64,000 bases of DNA from Eustoma russellianum (lineage: Eukaryota; Streptophyta; Magnoliopsida; Gentianales; Gentianaceae): positions 40,237,693 through 40,301,692 of the forward strand of contig AP025040.1 in the NCBI GenBank assembly GCA_036186865.1, read 5' to 3'. This document shows, piece after piece, positions 1-10,323 of the stretch. Position 1 is the first letter of the stretch; each line of letters starts with the position of its first letter. The position numbers were made by a program, and so were the translations under genes. The notes under the pieces are model-generated. The model saw only the letters and a program-made list of their open reading frames with translations. It did no database searches and was not told the origin of the DNA.

Positions 1-1768
1 TATTATCGACGGTATTGGGATATGTGACGAATTATGATATCACATTCTATTTTTTCTTGAAGACCCTCTTCTATATGTTGTTGGAAAATATTAATCATCA
101 TTTTTCAGAGAATTTAAAGGTGTTAAAGGTGTGAAATTGATCACAACATACAAGGAGAAAAAGTAGAAATTTTGGTGTTATATGTTGACATAATCTTGTC
201 AACTATTAGTTGTCGATTTCTTCTTCAAAAATTTGAGTTGATATTCATATATAGAAGCCTCCAAAATTCCATTTACAGGTGGAAATGATGGTATGCTCTT
301 ATGACTTGGTGAAAACTGGACCAACCAAAAAGAAGCTAGTTGGCAAAATTGCCAACTAGGAAAATTCAAAAAGGTAGCCAACGGCTACATGGTTTTGGAG
401 CTAATTTTTGTTTGAACTGTTCAACCATCACATGTTTATTATTTTGCCTAGAAGTTGAGGGGATAGTGGAGGAGATATACCATCTTATCCCACTATTTTA
501 TCTTCACATTTTATTTGCTATTTTGAGGTAGACATTTTGGCCCTTACAAATGCAAAGGTGGACCATTTATGTTGTTTTATCTTTCCAAGTGTACAAGATG
601 ATTATGTGTCCAACCAATGATGTGAAGACAACTAGGACTTGATGATGAAGATGGTGACACATTGGAGTTCTTATCTTCAAGAGTCATTCCACAATATAAA
701 TAGGAGACAAAGGTGAAGAAGAAGAACACACACTTGAAAAGCAATAGTTGAATCATCTTGCTATCTTCTTCTCTCCATTCTTGCTTCATTCTTTATAGCT
801 AAGGTGTTATTGTGATATTTGTTGTAGATCTACAAGCCTCTTGTGTCTTATTTGTAAGATTGATTAGCCAAATCTATAAGGCTACATCAATAGGTGATAG
901 AGGTGTTGCAACCAAGAGTTGCATAGAGGGTTCATCCAAGTCTTGAATAGGGTTGGTGTTTAACCTAAGGATCAAGCTTGGTTCTTGTTGTAATTTGGTT
1001 CATACAATATTGAAATCCAAGGAAAGGTGTTCCTTGGGACTGGAGTAGGTCACATTGACCGAACCAGGATAAATTATTAATCTTCTTGTCTTCTTTACAT
1101 TTTTCTCTTTTCTGCCCGTTTTTCACTGCAGATTTCACACAAATTCTCACGTTTTGAAAAAATAGCTAAACACTTTCAAAATTTATGATTTTTAGTGGAG
1201 TTATACTTCAGACTGTTAGCTTTCATTTTAAATAAGAATCACTTGATTTGAGCAAGGAAAAGTTAGTCTTTCAGCCGTTTCAAGATAACTGCTCCAATGT
1301 GGCTGCAATCTGACCAGTTTTGAGAACACCTGAATTCTGTTTTAACCAAGAATTGTTTAAGGTCAGTGCCTTTTGTATACATAAACTAGACATCATAAGG
1401 TTTGTTTTGACATAAATATCAACCTTTTTGGTTAAGTATTCAAAGAGAAACACGTTTTTCAATTTTAGTAACATTCTGTCCAGATTGACCATCTGAATCT
1501 TTTTATTTGGTTTAATGGCCAAAGATCTTATTTTTATATGATTTTTGGACAAAGTCTTGTCGAGACATTGAACTTAAGTTTTGGAAATTTTCATAATTTT
1601 TGGAGTTGTGTACGAGGAGTTTTGAATTTTTCAAAAACAGGTTCTGAATCTGAGGTGGTTTTAGATTCTGTTTTCAAAGGGGATTTTAATCAAGCGTAGT
1701 AGTGTAATTTCTTCTAACTACTATTCACTCCACTCTAGTTGTGTTTATTGCAGGTGCACGGTCCAACA
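1..1768 (+). mobile_element. 5' LTR of element A, missing its first part
   Basis: It matches the middle and end of the 2.7-kb LTRs of element C and the 3' LTR at 18736-20675, and ends in tccaaca immediately before a primer-binding site. Roughly the first 0.8 kb (U3 start) falls outside the window. It contains a TATA-like box, the leader motif ending accgaaccaggata at about 1017-1070, and the U5 end motif tattcactccactctagt. Open frames inside it are short and not conserved. Confidence 0.9.
695..703 (+). promoter_or_regulatory. TATA-like box of element A 5' LTR
   Basis: tataaatag, at the same position relative to neighbouring sequence in the A 3' LTR (19592) and both C LTRs (47828, 56416). 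It is followed within 30 bases by the ga-rich start of the presumed R region. Confidence 0.6.
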
Positions 1769-1770
1769 AT

Positions 1771-1782
1771 TTGTATCAGAGC
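1771..1782 (+). other. Primer-binding site of element A
   Basis: ttgtatcagagc lies 2 bases after the LTR end. It is one mismatch from tggtatcagagc, the complement of the 3' end of plant initiator methionine tRNA that copia elements use to start reverse transcription. Confidence 0.85.
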
Positions 1783-1890
1783 AAGGCTAACACCACTAAA
1801 AGAAGCAAGATTCAACTCCATACGAACAAGAAAAGGCCAAGAAACAATATTTCAAAGTAGCCAACTAATCTCAAATTTAAGGTACATACA

Positions 1891-3955
1891 ATGACCATAG
1901 TTTCTCACAAAGGTGAGTTGGAAGCTATGTCTACACAAAGTCCTCCTCTTTTCGATGGAAATAATTTTGTTCATTGGAAACTTAGAATGAGGCTATTCTT
2001 GATGGCTATAGACAACGATTTATGCTCTATAGTTGAAAATGGGCCATACATTCCAATGAAAATTGTACAAGTTAGTGCAGTCGCACGAGAAGTTGAAAAA
2101 TATAAAAGTGAATGGTCTTCCAAAGATAAAAAGAAAATGTACATGAATGCTAAATAAGGCAATTATTGTTAAACGAACTAACGACTTCTGAAGCAAGATA
2201 TGTTTCAAATTGCACAAGTGCACACGACATGTGGAAATCTTTAGAATTAAAGCACGAAGGTACTAGCGGTGTAAAAGAGTCAAAAATAAACATGCTTATG
2301 TCTGAGCTTGAATCTTTCAAAATGTTGCCGAACGAATCTATAACATCTATGGATTTGAGGATTACTAACATTTTCAATGCCCTTGAAGCTTTAGTAAAAT
2401 CATTTACCACGAGAAGGTTCAAAAGGTGCTGCGAAGCCTTCCTGCTGAAGGGGATCCTAAGGTCACAGAGATTGAAGAAAACAAAATCAATCATAAAAAT
2501 GGATTTTCTTCTTCTTCTTCTCAACCTAAGAAAAATAACTCTAATAACAACAAATGGTATAATAAAGAGTTAAAATGTTATGAATGTGGTAAAAAAGGAC
2601 ACATCTCTTATGATTGTCTGACAAAGAAAAACATCAACAATAATAATAATAAACAAGACAAGGAGATGCAAAAATCAAAGGCAAAGGAGACCAAGTCAAG
2701 AAGAGGCAAACGAGCAATGAAGGCGAGCACGTGGAGCGACTAGTCCCACTCAGAATCCGACACTGAGGAAGATCAAGTCTCCTTTGTATCCAACGAGGTA
2801 AGTTCTTCATCTGATGAAGATTCTGATAGTGAAATGTCATTTGATAAAATGTATGAAGAATTTTTAAGGATGTTTGCTCAATGTAAAAGGCTCTCTAAAG
2901 AAAAAAAGAAACTAATTGAAGAAAATGACAAGTTGAGGACGTCCAACTTGGAATTTTCCGATCAATTAGAATATTTTAAACAAGAGTCTACTAATACTCT
3001 TGATTCTTTTAGAGATTAAAATTGAATCATATAGAAAAAATGAACAAACATTAAAAACTACAAATAGTATGTTGAAATCTAAGTTAGAAAATATGAAAAT
3101 GAGATAGTTCAACTTAAATCTTCTAAACTAAACTTAGAAAAAATGTTGGAATAATTTAAGTCTGAACCAACATGCTAGATACACTGATATCATCACAAAA
3201 ATATGGAAACGATAAAACTGGATTAGGATATAAAGAAGAAGATGTCAAAGTAGATAAAAAGACTAAGTTTGTTTCATCAAGTACTAAACAACCTTATAAA
3301 GCAACAAAAATAAAATCAACTTTGCTTGCTACATCTTCTTCTACTCTTTCTTCTACTTATTCCAACATAAAAATGCAACACGCACCCACAAAAGCACACA
3401 CATATAAACATACAACTAGGCAAGACTTTGCATCTAGGCCACATAGAAATTATGCCTATATGTATACAAATGTATATAGACAAAATCAAATGCATCCAAC
3501 TTATTATGAACCTAAGTATAGGCAACATTCATATAAGACTTACAGAAATGCATACATAACGCCATTTAAGAAACAAAATCATATGCCTTTCACTCATTAT
3601 CAAATTCGGCCAAGACATAGTACTTATCAACTAAGATATAACATGTATTACAATGTATCATCTTTTAAATAGAATGATCAAATACATGTTAATCCTTTAT
3701 ATTCAAATCATGTCAAATATGTGCGTAGAATGTACGTCCAAGTTTGGATACCTAAAGGATATCTAAACAAGGGTGGTGCCCCCAACATTCAAGGACCCAA
3801 GCAAAAGGTACATAAAATTTTGTCTCCGTTGTAGGAAAATAGCAAGGAATGCTAGAAGGAGGCAAAGACAAAGAAGCTAAAAACCAAATGGTTTTTAGAC
3901 AGTGGATGTTCAAGGAATATGACGGACAACCCCAAACTATTCACCGAGTTGGAAC
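1891..3955 (+). pseudogene. Element A gag and start of protease, broken
   Basis: The gag start (M-S-T-Q-S-P-P-L-F-D-G, then W-K-L-R-M) matches the copia UBN2-type gag of elements B and C. A frameshift follows near 2152, and a second lies near 2412. About 230 bp are missing near 2500 compared with C: the link between the conserved K-V-T-E-I-E region and the serine-rich stretch is gone. A CCHC zinc knuckle (C-Y-E-C-G-K-K-G-H-I-S-Y-D-C) lies near 2579-2620, then an asparagine/lysine-rich run, an acidic serine-rich segment and a coiled-coil-like K/E-rich stretch (2834-3180). At 3885-3955 the protease D-S-G-C-S-R motif appears; its frame continues after element B at 15354. Confidence 0.88.
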
Positions 3956-5361
3956 TGTAGGATCTGCAAGGAACCACTAGAAAGGGGGGTTGAATAGATG
4001 GTGCGGAAAGTGTGGTTTTTAAAATTTCTTTAAACTTAAACAATTCAACTTCTGAAAACAGATTCTGTTTTCAGGACCAGTTTTAAAACATTTGTAAAAC
4101 TAGGTTAGAGGTCTCCAAACATTATGCAATTTTGAGAGAACTTAGCATCAGATGTTATGAGGGTCCCCTAAAAATTTCAAATTAAAATTCAACCTTTAAC
4201 CCCTTCAAAAATCGTTGGTACTCAGATTGCTCGAATCTGCCAGAAACGGTAGATGGTTTTGAAAATTTTATTTCTATTTGTGTGAACGTCCAAATACTCT
4301 GAAAATTTGACCACTAACTCCTTATATATTATATTTAAGTGGGTTGAAACGGTTTTGCCAAATTCTTTTGGAAAGTAGGTCAACTACAATCAAAGTCTCA
4401 ACCTTTGCAAGTCTGAAAATCAGACTGCACTAGTCTCAGAACTTTTGATGTTTGATTGACTTATACTTATCCAAAAGGGTTGAAACTTGTGCCACATTAA
4501 CCCTAGAACGTGTGAGTATATTTGTGAAAATTTTCGTGATTTTTGAAATTCGTTAACTATTTTTACGAATGCGAACAAGAAGGGTAATAAGTGCAGTAAC
4601 TGGAAAGTAAATGCTGAAAGTAAATTGCACCAAGATTTTTATACTGGTTCGGTTATAAACAACCTACTCCAGTCTTCAAGGAACACCTTCCTTGGTTCAC
4701 ACTAATCACACACACACAACACACCTTACCATAGGGTTGATAGAGTTACACCTAACTCCAACCCTTTACAAACCTTGTATGACGAGTACAATTCACACGA
4801 ACACCACCACCTCGCAAGAATGAAGATTGATCACACCTTGATCAATATTTTACAAAGATATATAATGAGTGGTGGTCTATATCAAGCCTATTCAAGATTG
4901 AAAGATATGAATACGATAGGCTTACAAGAAAAGAGAAAGAAAAAGAATGTAGAAGAAGAAGAGCTAGGCTTTTTGATCACTTTGTTTTGCAATGCTTGTG
5001 CTTGTTTTGTTTGCTCTCTTCTCTTTCTTTTTAATGTGCATGGCCGTCCCCTTGTATGTGCCTTCCCCTCTTGAAAATTATCTTCTAAGTCCTTGGGAGA
5101 GTGTAAGACATCATTGTGACAAGGCCTTGCTTACTTGGCATCTTCTTATTGGATGATCATTTAAGCTTCGCTTACTTGGCACCTTCTTATTGGATAAATG
5201 TTGTCATCATTGATGACTTAGAAAAATCTGAGAATTACACTTAAACATGTGCCAAAATCATCACAAAATAACTTCCATAAATCATAAGATATATCACATA
5301 AATTCCAAGACAAAAATCCCTTCCTTTCTAAGACAGAATTTCGCCCATTATGTGACATTGC

Positions 5362-5381
5362 CATGCTGAATTTTCAGCATG
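5362..5381. repeat. Palindrome copy 1 in element B LTR
   Basis: catgctgaa, 2-base centre, ttcagcatg. The same motif recurs in the other LTR at about 13728-13747. Confidence 0.75.
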
Positions 5382-5527
5382 TGCATCATTCCATTTCATT
5401 CAAAATAATGCCAAATTTAATTTGATTTTTCTTTATAAAATGAATCACCAATTAAATGGTAAATATTCCTATCACATGAGAAATGAATATGGACAACTTT
5501 TAGCTCATATATTCGGCCACACAAGTC

Positions 5528-5560
5528 TCACACATGCTGAAAAATTTTCAGCATGTGTGA
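5528..5560. repeat. Palindrome copy 2 in element B LTR, 16-bp arms
   Basis: Arms tcacacatgctgaaaa and its exact reverse complement are separated by a single base. The equivalent site in the 5' LTR (about 13895-13927) has one mismatch in the arms. Confidence 0.8.
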
Positions 5561-5693
5561 TATATAAAATATCACACTTTATTAATTTAAATAATATTCA
5601 AATCATTTTCATTTCTTCTTCCAATCAATCACACAATAAAAGATGATGAAATATATCACAATAAAGTCCAAGAATTCGGCCAGCAATATTTAG

Positions 5694-5714
5694 CATGCTG
5701 AAATTTTCAGCATG
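5694..5714. repeat. Palindrome copy 3 in element B LTR
   Basis: catgctgaaa, one base, tttcagcatg. It is the third copy of the same inverted motif within 350 bp, also present in the other LTR near 14060. Confidence 0.75.
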
Positions 5715-6990
5715 TGATATAAGAGAGACAAATTTTGAATTCTTACCATTTGTAGCTTCTCTCTTTAATTCACCAAAATTTCATGATTAATCCTTGACCA
5801 ATCAATATGCCAAAAAGACTCCAAATAAGCTCCATCTCAGCTGTAGGTGGCGTTGGATATGTATGTGCATGTGCTGAAATTTATTTTTGCTAACTTTGTA
5901 AAATAATGCACATTTAATAATACACACATGTTATATTCCAATCAGCCCTTAATTTAATTTTCTAGAACACTTTAAGATGTATAACATATGTAAAAGGTGT
6001 CTAGATACGTGTCACATGATGTACCAAAAACGTTCCATGTGTTGTGTGCGTAGAAAACTGAATTTTCGATATTTATCGATTACCTGATTTTTCTCTAATT
6101 TAAATTCCAACTTTTGCACATGTTATATATATTATGTTATACATAATATATATATTATATACTTTAAATCTCAGCACTTGGCTGGTCTAAAGTGGTACCA
6201 TTAACATGTGACAAAATTAAACTTGGAATCTTCACATTTTGGCCTTAATGTGGGGTGATTTGTGTGTGCCAACATGGAAAGTATTTTTGGCTGAATTTTT
6301 CATGTAACCGACGAAATTTTTATGAAATTTTGAAGTATAGGGGCTGGCCATTTATTTATGGCAAGTACCGTGACACGTTGGCGAAGTTTTGGTATTCGCC
6401 CGATACGACAATTTTCGGTTTAGAACCTTTTATCGTGTCGTATTTGATTTGTCATCACCATATCTTATATCATATGATATAAGACCTGAATATACTCATA
6501 AATATGAGTTAATTATAGTGGTGTGACGTTAACATACGTACGTAAAATATATAACGTGTCGGTAGTACGTTGGAATACATGTGTATGTGCCTTTTTCAAA
6601 AAATCTTAAAATATATGTAGTATATATGTATTAGGCGTGTATAATTAAGAGGGGAGGAGGAGAAAAACTTTCATTCCTTAGCCTTGTTGCCTTTGTGCCT
6701 TTTCCAAATTTGGCTTCCTTTAATGAACTACTTAGTTTATAAACTAAGTACTTCACTTAATGAACTAGTTTAGTTCATTAATGGTGGCACCTGAAAATAT
6801 TATAAACACAACAAATGTTTGCAATATGATGTAAGCTTTAACGCTTCATGGCTCGTTAGTACGGCAACATTATATATAAGCTAAATAATGCAAGTAATGG
6901 CAAAGTATCATGCATACATGTACACGTTTATATATATCATTCATTTAAGTCACTTATTTTGAAATCACTCAAACCCCCTTATCTCTACAA

Positions 6991-7178
6991 TCTCCCCCTT
7001 TTGATGATTTTCAAAATAACTTATGCACATGATTTAAATGCTATCGCTCCCCCTTGAAACATGCACAAATTTGAAATTTAAATTTCGAATTTCAAATCCG
7101 GCTCCCCCTTGATTTGTGCAATTAGTATCAATTAGTGTCTCTGTCTCCCCCTTAAATTATGCTTTTCTCTCCCCCTTT
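6991..7178 (-). other. Multiple polypurine tracts of element B
   Basis: Five copies of ctccccctt on the plus strand (aaggggGAG on the coding strand) at about 6991, 7047, 7102, 7145 and 7169, the first directly beside the 3' LTR. Purine tracts prime plus-strand DNA synthesis; several copies in the pol-LTR spacer are a known Sirevirus trait. There is only 250 bp between the pol stop and the LTR, so no room for an envelope-like gene. Confidence 0.8.
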
Positions 7179-7239
7179 ATTTTGGAAAGTAAATCAAAAG
7201 ATTCCTGTCAATGAGGAAAGAGAATCAAATCACGTCAAA

Positions 7240-10200
7240 TCAAATCATATCAACGGGAATCATGCCTAATTTAGAACGAAGAGATTTATACGTGGCTTGA
7301 TTTAAGGCTTTTGTAAAAATATCCGCTACTTGTGCTTCTGTGCGTACGTGATCTATGACAATATCACCATTGTTTACGTGATCACGAAGAAAGGGATAGC
7401 GTACTTCTATATGCTTAGCCTTAGAATGTAACACGGGGTTCTTAGACAAGTTAATTGCACTCATACTATCACAATATATAGGGATTCTATTTATGGTAAT
7501 TCCAAAGTCCGAGAGTTGTTGTTTTATCCACAACAACTGTGTGCAACAAAGGCTAAGTGCCATGTACTCAGCCTCGGTAGTGGACAAAGCAACACTTGCT
7601 TGCTTTTTGGAAAACCATGAAATGAGTGAATTTCCTATAAATTGGCAAGTTCCACTCGTGCTTTTTCTATCTATTTTGCAGCCACCATAATCTGCATCAG
7701 TGTAAGCATGTAAGTTAAATGTAGAATCCTTATCGTACCAAATTCCTAAGGTGGGCGTGTGCTTAATGTAACAGAATATTCTTTTTACCGCATTGAAGTG
7801 TGACACCTTAGGTTGACTTTGAAAACGTGCACACATGCATACACTAAACATGATATCAGGCCTACTAGCAGTTAAATATAGCAAAGAACATATCATAGAT
7901 CGATATAAGCCATTATCAACGTCTTTACCATTTTCGTCTTTGTCCAATTTGGTAGTGACACTCATAGGGGTGGGGGATGGTTTCAAATTTTCGAAATTAA
8001 ACTTTTTAATCATGTCATTAACATATTTTGCTTGACTTATGTGAATCCCTTTACTCGTTTGCTTAATCTGCAAGCCAAGAAAATAATTAAGTTCACCAAC
8101 CATAGACATTTCAAATTCAAATTTCATGCAATTTTCAAAATCTTTAACAAGTCTATGTGAGGTAGAGCCGAAAATAATGTCATCAACATAGATTTGGATA
8201 ATAAGTAAATCTGATTTATCTTGTTTCAAAAATAGTGTACTATCTATAGTACCACGTTTAAAATCATTTTCTAAAAGGAAAGTAGCAAAACGATCATACC
8301 ATGCTCTCGGTGCTTGCTTTAGGCTGTATAGTGCCTTCTTTAGTTTGTACACGTGATCTGGATGTTTCAAATCTTCAAAACTGGGTGGTTGCTTCACGTA
8401 TACTTCTTCTTGTATGAATCCGTTTAGGAAAGCACTTTTTACGTCCATTTGATACAATTTAAAATCTTTCATACAAGCAATAGCAAGTAAGAGTCGTATA
8501 GCTTCTAATTGTGCTACGGGTGCAAATGTTTCATCGTAGTCAATTCCTTCCTCTTGATTATAGCCTTGTGCTACAAGTCTCGCTTTATTCCTAACGACCT
8601 TTCCTTCTTCATTCATTTTATTTTTGAACACCCACTTTGTGCCTATTATAGTCTTATCTTGTGGTCGTGGCACTAAATCCCATACATCGTTTCTAATGAA
8701 TTGATTAAGTTCGTCATGCATAGCATCAATCCAAGAAGAATCACTCAAAGCATCATGCACATTTTTGGGCTCAATTTCAGAAATCATAGCATGAAATTCA
8801 TTTATTTCATCCGAAGTAATTCTTCTACGTGGCCGCACACCGTGAGTGAGGTTGCCTATGATGAGATCATGTGGGTGATCTCTATGCCATCTTGGTTGAT
8901 TATTTTCTATGTTATCATGCATTTCTAGTGTGTCATTCATATCATGCATATCAAAAGAATCATCATCTTCATTCAACACGGGTTTTAATTCAAAGTCATC
9001 TTCATATTCCTTATCTTTATCAATCTCACCAAATTCATTGAATTTCACATGAATAGATTCCATGATTTGTCTAGTGAGAGGATCATAACATCTATATGCC
9101 TTCGAATTTATAGAATATCCAACAAAAATGCACTCAATTGATTTGGATTCAAATTTGTCTAAATTATCTTTTGTATTTAAAACAAAACATTTGCATCCAA
9201 ATACACGAAAATAGTCAATCTTAGGCATGCGATCATTCAAAATCTCATAAGGCGTCTTGTTTATTTTCTTTCTTATAGATAGGCGATTTACAATATAGCA
9301 TGCACAATTTACGGCTTCAGCCCATAGAAATCTAGGCAATTTATTTTCGCATAACATAGTCCTAGCGATTTCTTGTAATGTACGATTCTTTCTTTCTACT
9401 ACTCCATTTAATTGTGGAGTTCTAGGTGGCGAAAACTCATGCTTGATTCCTTTTTCTTCGCAAAATGAAATCATCTCTTTGTTTTTAAACTCACCGCCTC
9501 TATCATTTCTCATCCTTTTCACATTTACACCGTATTGATTTTCAAGTTGTTTAATTAATTTTGCAATCTCAACGGCGCTATCATCCTTATGTGCAAGAAA
9601 TAAAGTCCAAGTATAACGAGAAAAGTCATCAACAATCACGCATGCATAGTGGCGCCCACCAAGGCTTGTAGTGCGACTAGGACCAAACAAATCAATATGC
9701 AATAGTTCTAAGATTCTAGTCGTGCTTATTTCGTTTTTAGGCTTAAGTGACTCACGTGTTTGTTTGCCTTTTATGAAAGATTCACACAACTGAAAGTTGT
9801 CTAAATCAAGCGTAGGCAATCCTCGTACTAGGTTCTTTCGTTCAAGTTTTTCTAGTGTGGAAATGACAATGTGTCCTAAACGTCTATGCCATAAATTCAC
9901 ATTGGGTTCATTTGACACAAAACACTTAACTTTAGCATCTACTACATCATCCATAGAAAGCGTAAAAATATTACCTTCTCGTTTTCCTTTTAAAATGGTT
10001 TCTCCATTTTTATTTATTACATTGCAATAAGGGTGAGTAAAACACACATTGAAACCATTGTCAACAAATTGAGAAATGCTAAGAAGATTGTAGGATAAGT
10101 TGCTTACCAAAAATACGTTGGAGATTTGGAGAGTGTTTGGATTTCCAATCGTACCTTTTCCGATGATCTTGCCTTCGTTGTTGTCTTCAAAGGTCACGGA

Positions 10201-10323
10201 TCCGCCTTTTGTGACCTTATTTAGTTTGGTGAATAGGCTCGGGTCACCCGTCATGCGTCTCGAGTATCCACTATCAATGAACCACTTAATAGATGTATCT
10301 TCTGATGTGTGGGCTCCCTGCAA
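7240..10323 (-). CDS. pol: Element B pol polyprotein: protease, integrase, reverse transcriptase, RNase H
   Basis: An open frame of 1027 codons, the only long intact pol of this lineage in the window. Protease D17-S-G; pre-integrase zinc finger H146/H151 with C180, but the second cysteine is phenylalanine (C-E-S-F instead of C-E-T-C as in C); integrase triad D211, D274, E310 with 35 residues between the last two; RT catalytic Y-V-D-D at 712-715; RNase H with D-A-D-Y-G-G-C and S-T-T-E-A-E-Y; C-terminus H-I-E-V-R-Y through A-D-I-F-T-K-A-L-N. The first Met is only where the frame opens after upstream damage; in the intact ancestor pol would follow gag in one polyprotein. The enzymes act in the cytoplasmic particle and on nuclear DNA. 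The lost zinc-finger cysteine and broken gag argue against current autonomy. Confidence 0.93.
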   Translation of the reverse strand: MQGAHTSEDTSIKWFIDSGYSRRMTGDPSLFTKLNKVTKGGSVTFEDNNEGKIIGKGTIGNPNTLQISNVFLVSNLSYNLLSISQFVDNGFNVCFTHPYCNVINKNGETILKGKREGNIFTLSMDDVVDAKVKCFVSNEPNVNLWHRRLGHIVISTLEKLERKNLVRGLPTLDLDNFQLCESFIKGKQTRESLKPKNEISTTRILELLHIDLFGPSRTTSLGGRHYACVIVDDFSRYTWTLFLAHKDDSAVEIAKLIKQLENQYGVNVKRMRNDRGGEFKNKEMISFCEEKGIKHEFSPPRTPQLNGVVERKNRTLQEIARTMLCENKLPRFLWAEAVNCACYIVNRLSIRKKINKTPYEILNDRMPKIDYFRVFGCKCFVLNTKDNLDKFESKSIECIFVGYSINSKAYRCYDPLTRQIMESIHVKFNEFGEIDKDKEYEDDFELKPVLNEDDDSFDMHDMNDTLEMHDNIENNQPRWHRDHPHDLIIGNLTHGVRPRRRITSDEINEFHAMISEIEPKNVHDALSDSSWIDAMHDELNQFIRNDVWDLVPRPQDKTIIGTKWVFKNKMNEEGKVVRNKARLVAQGYNQEEGIDYDETFAPVAQLEAIRLLLAIACMKDFKLYQMDVKSAFLNGFIQEEVYVKQPPSFEDLKHPDHVYKLKKALYSLKQAPRAWYDRFATFLLENDFKRGTIDSTLFLKQDKSDLLIIQIYVDDIIFGSTSHRLVKDFENCMKFEFEMSMVGELNYFLGLQIKQTSKGIHISQAKYVNDMIKKFNFENLKPSPTPMSVTTKLDKDENGKDVDNGLYRSMICSLLYLTASRPDIMFSVCMCARFQSQPKVSHFNAVKRIFCYIKHTPTLGIWYDKDSTFNLHAYTDADYGGCKIDRKSTSGTCQFIGNSLISWFSKKQASVALSTTEAEYMALSLCCTQLLWIKQQLSDFGITINRIPIYCDSMSAINLSKNPVLHSKAKHIEVRYPFLRDHVNNGDIVIDHVRTEAQVADIFTKALNQATYKSLRSKLGMIPVDMI

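Larger units (their letters stand above)
3956..6989 (-). mobile_element. 3' LTR of element B
   Basis: On the minus strand it runs TG...CA. It is AT-rich and long for copia. It carries three copies of a catgctga-type palindrome between 5362 and 5714 and, at 4643-4695, the complement of the leader motif shared with elements A and C (ccaagg, ggtgttcctt, actggagtaggt, ccgaaccag). No convincing gene; the plus-strand 99-codon frame at 4775-5074 is antisense to the element. Confidence 0.95.
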
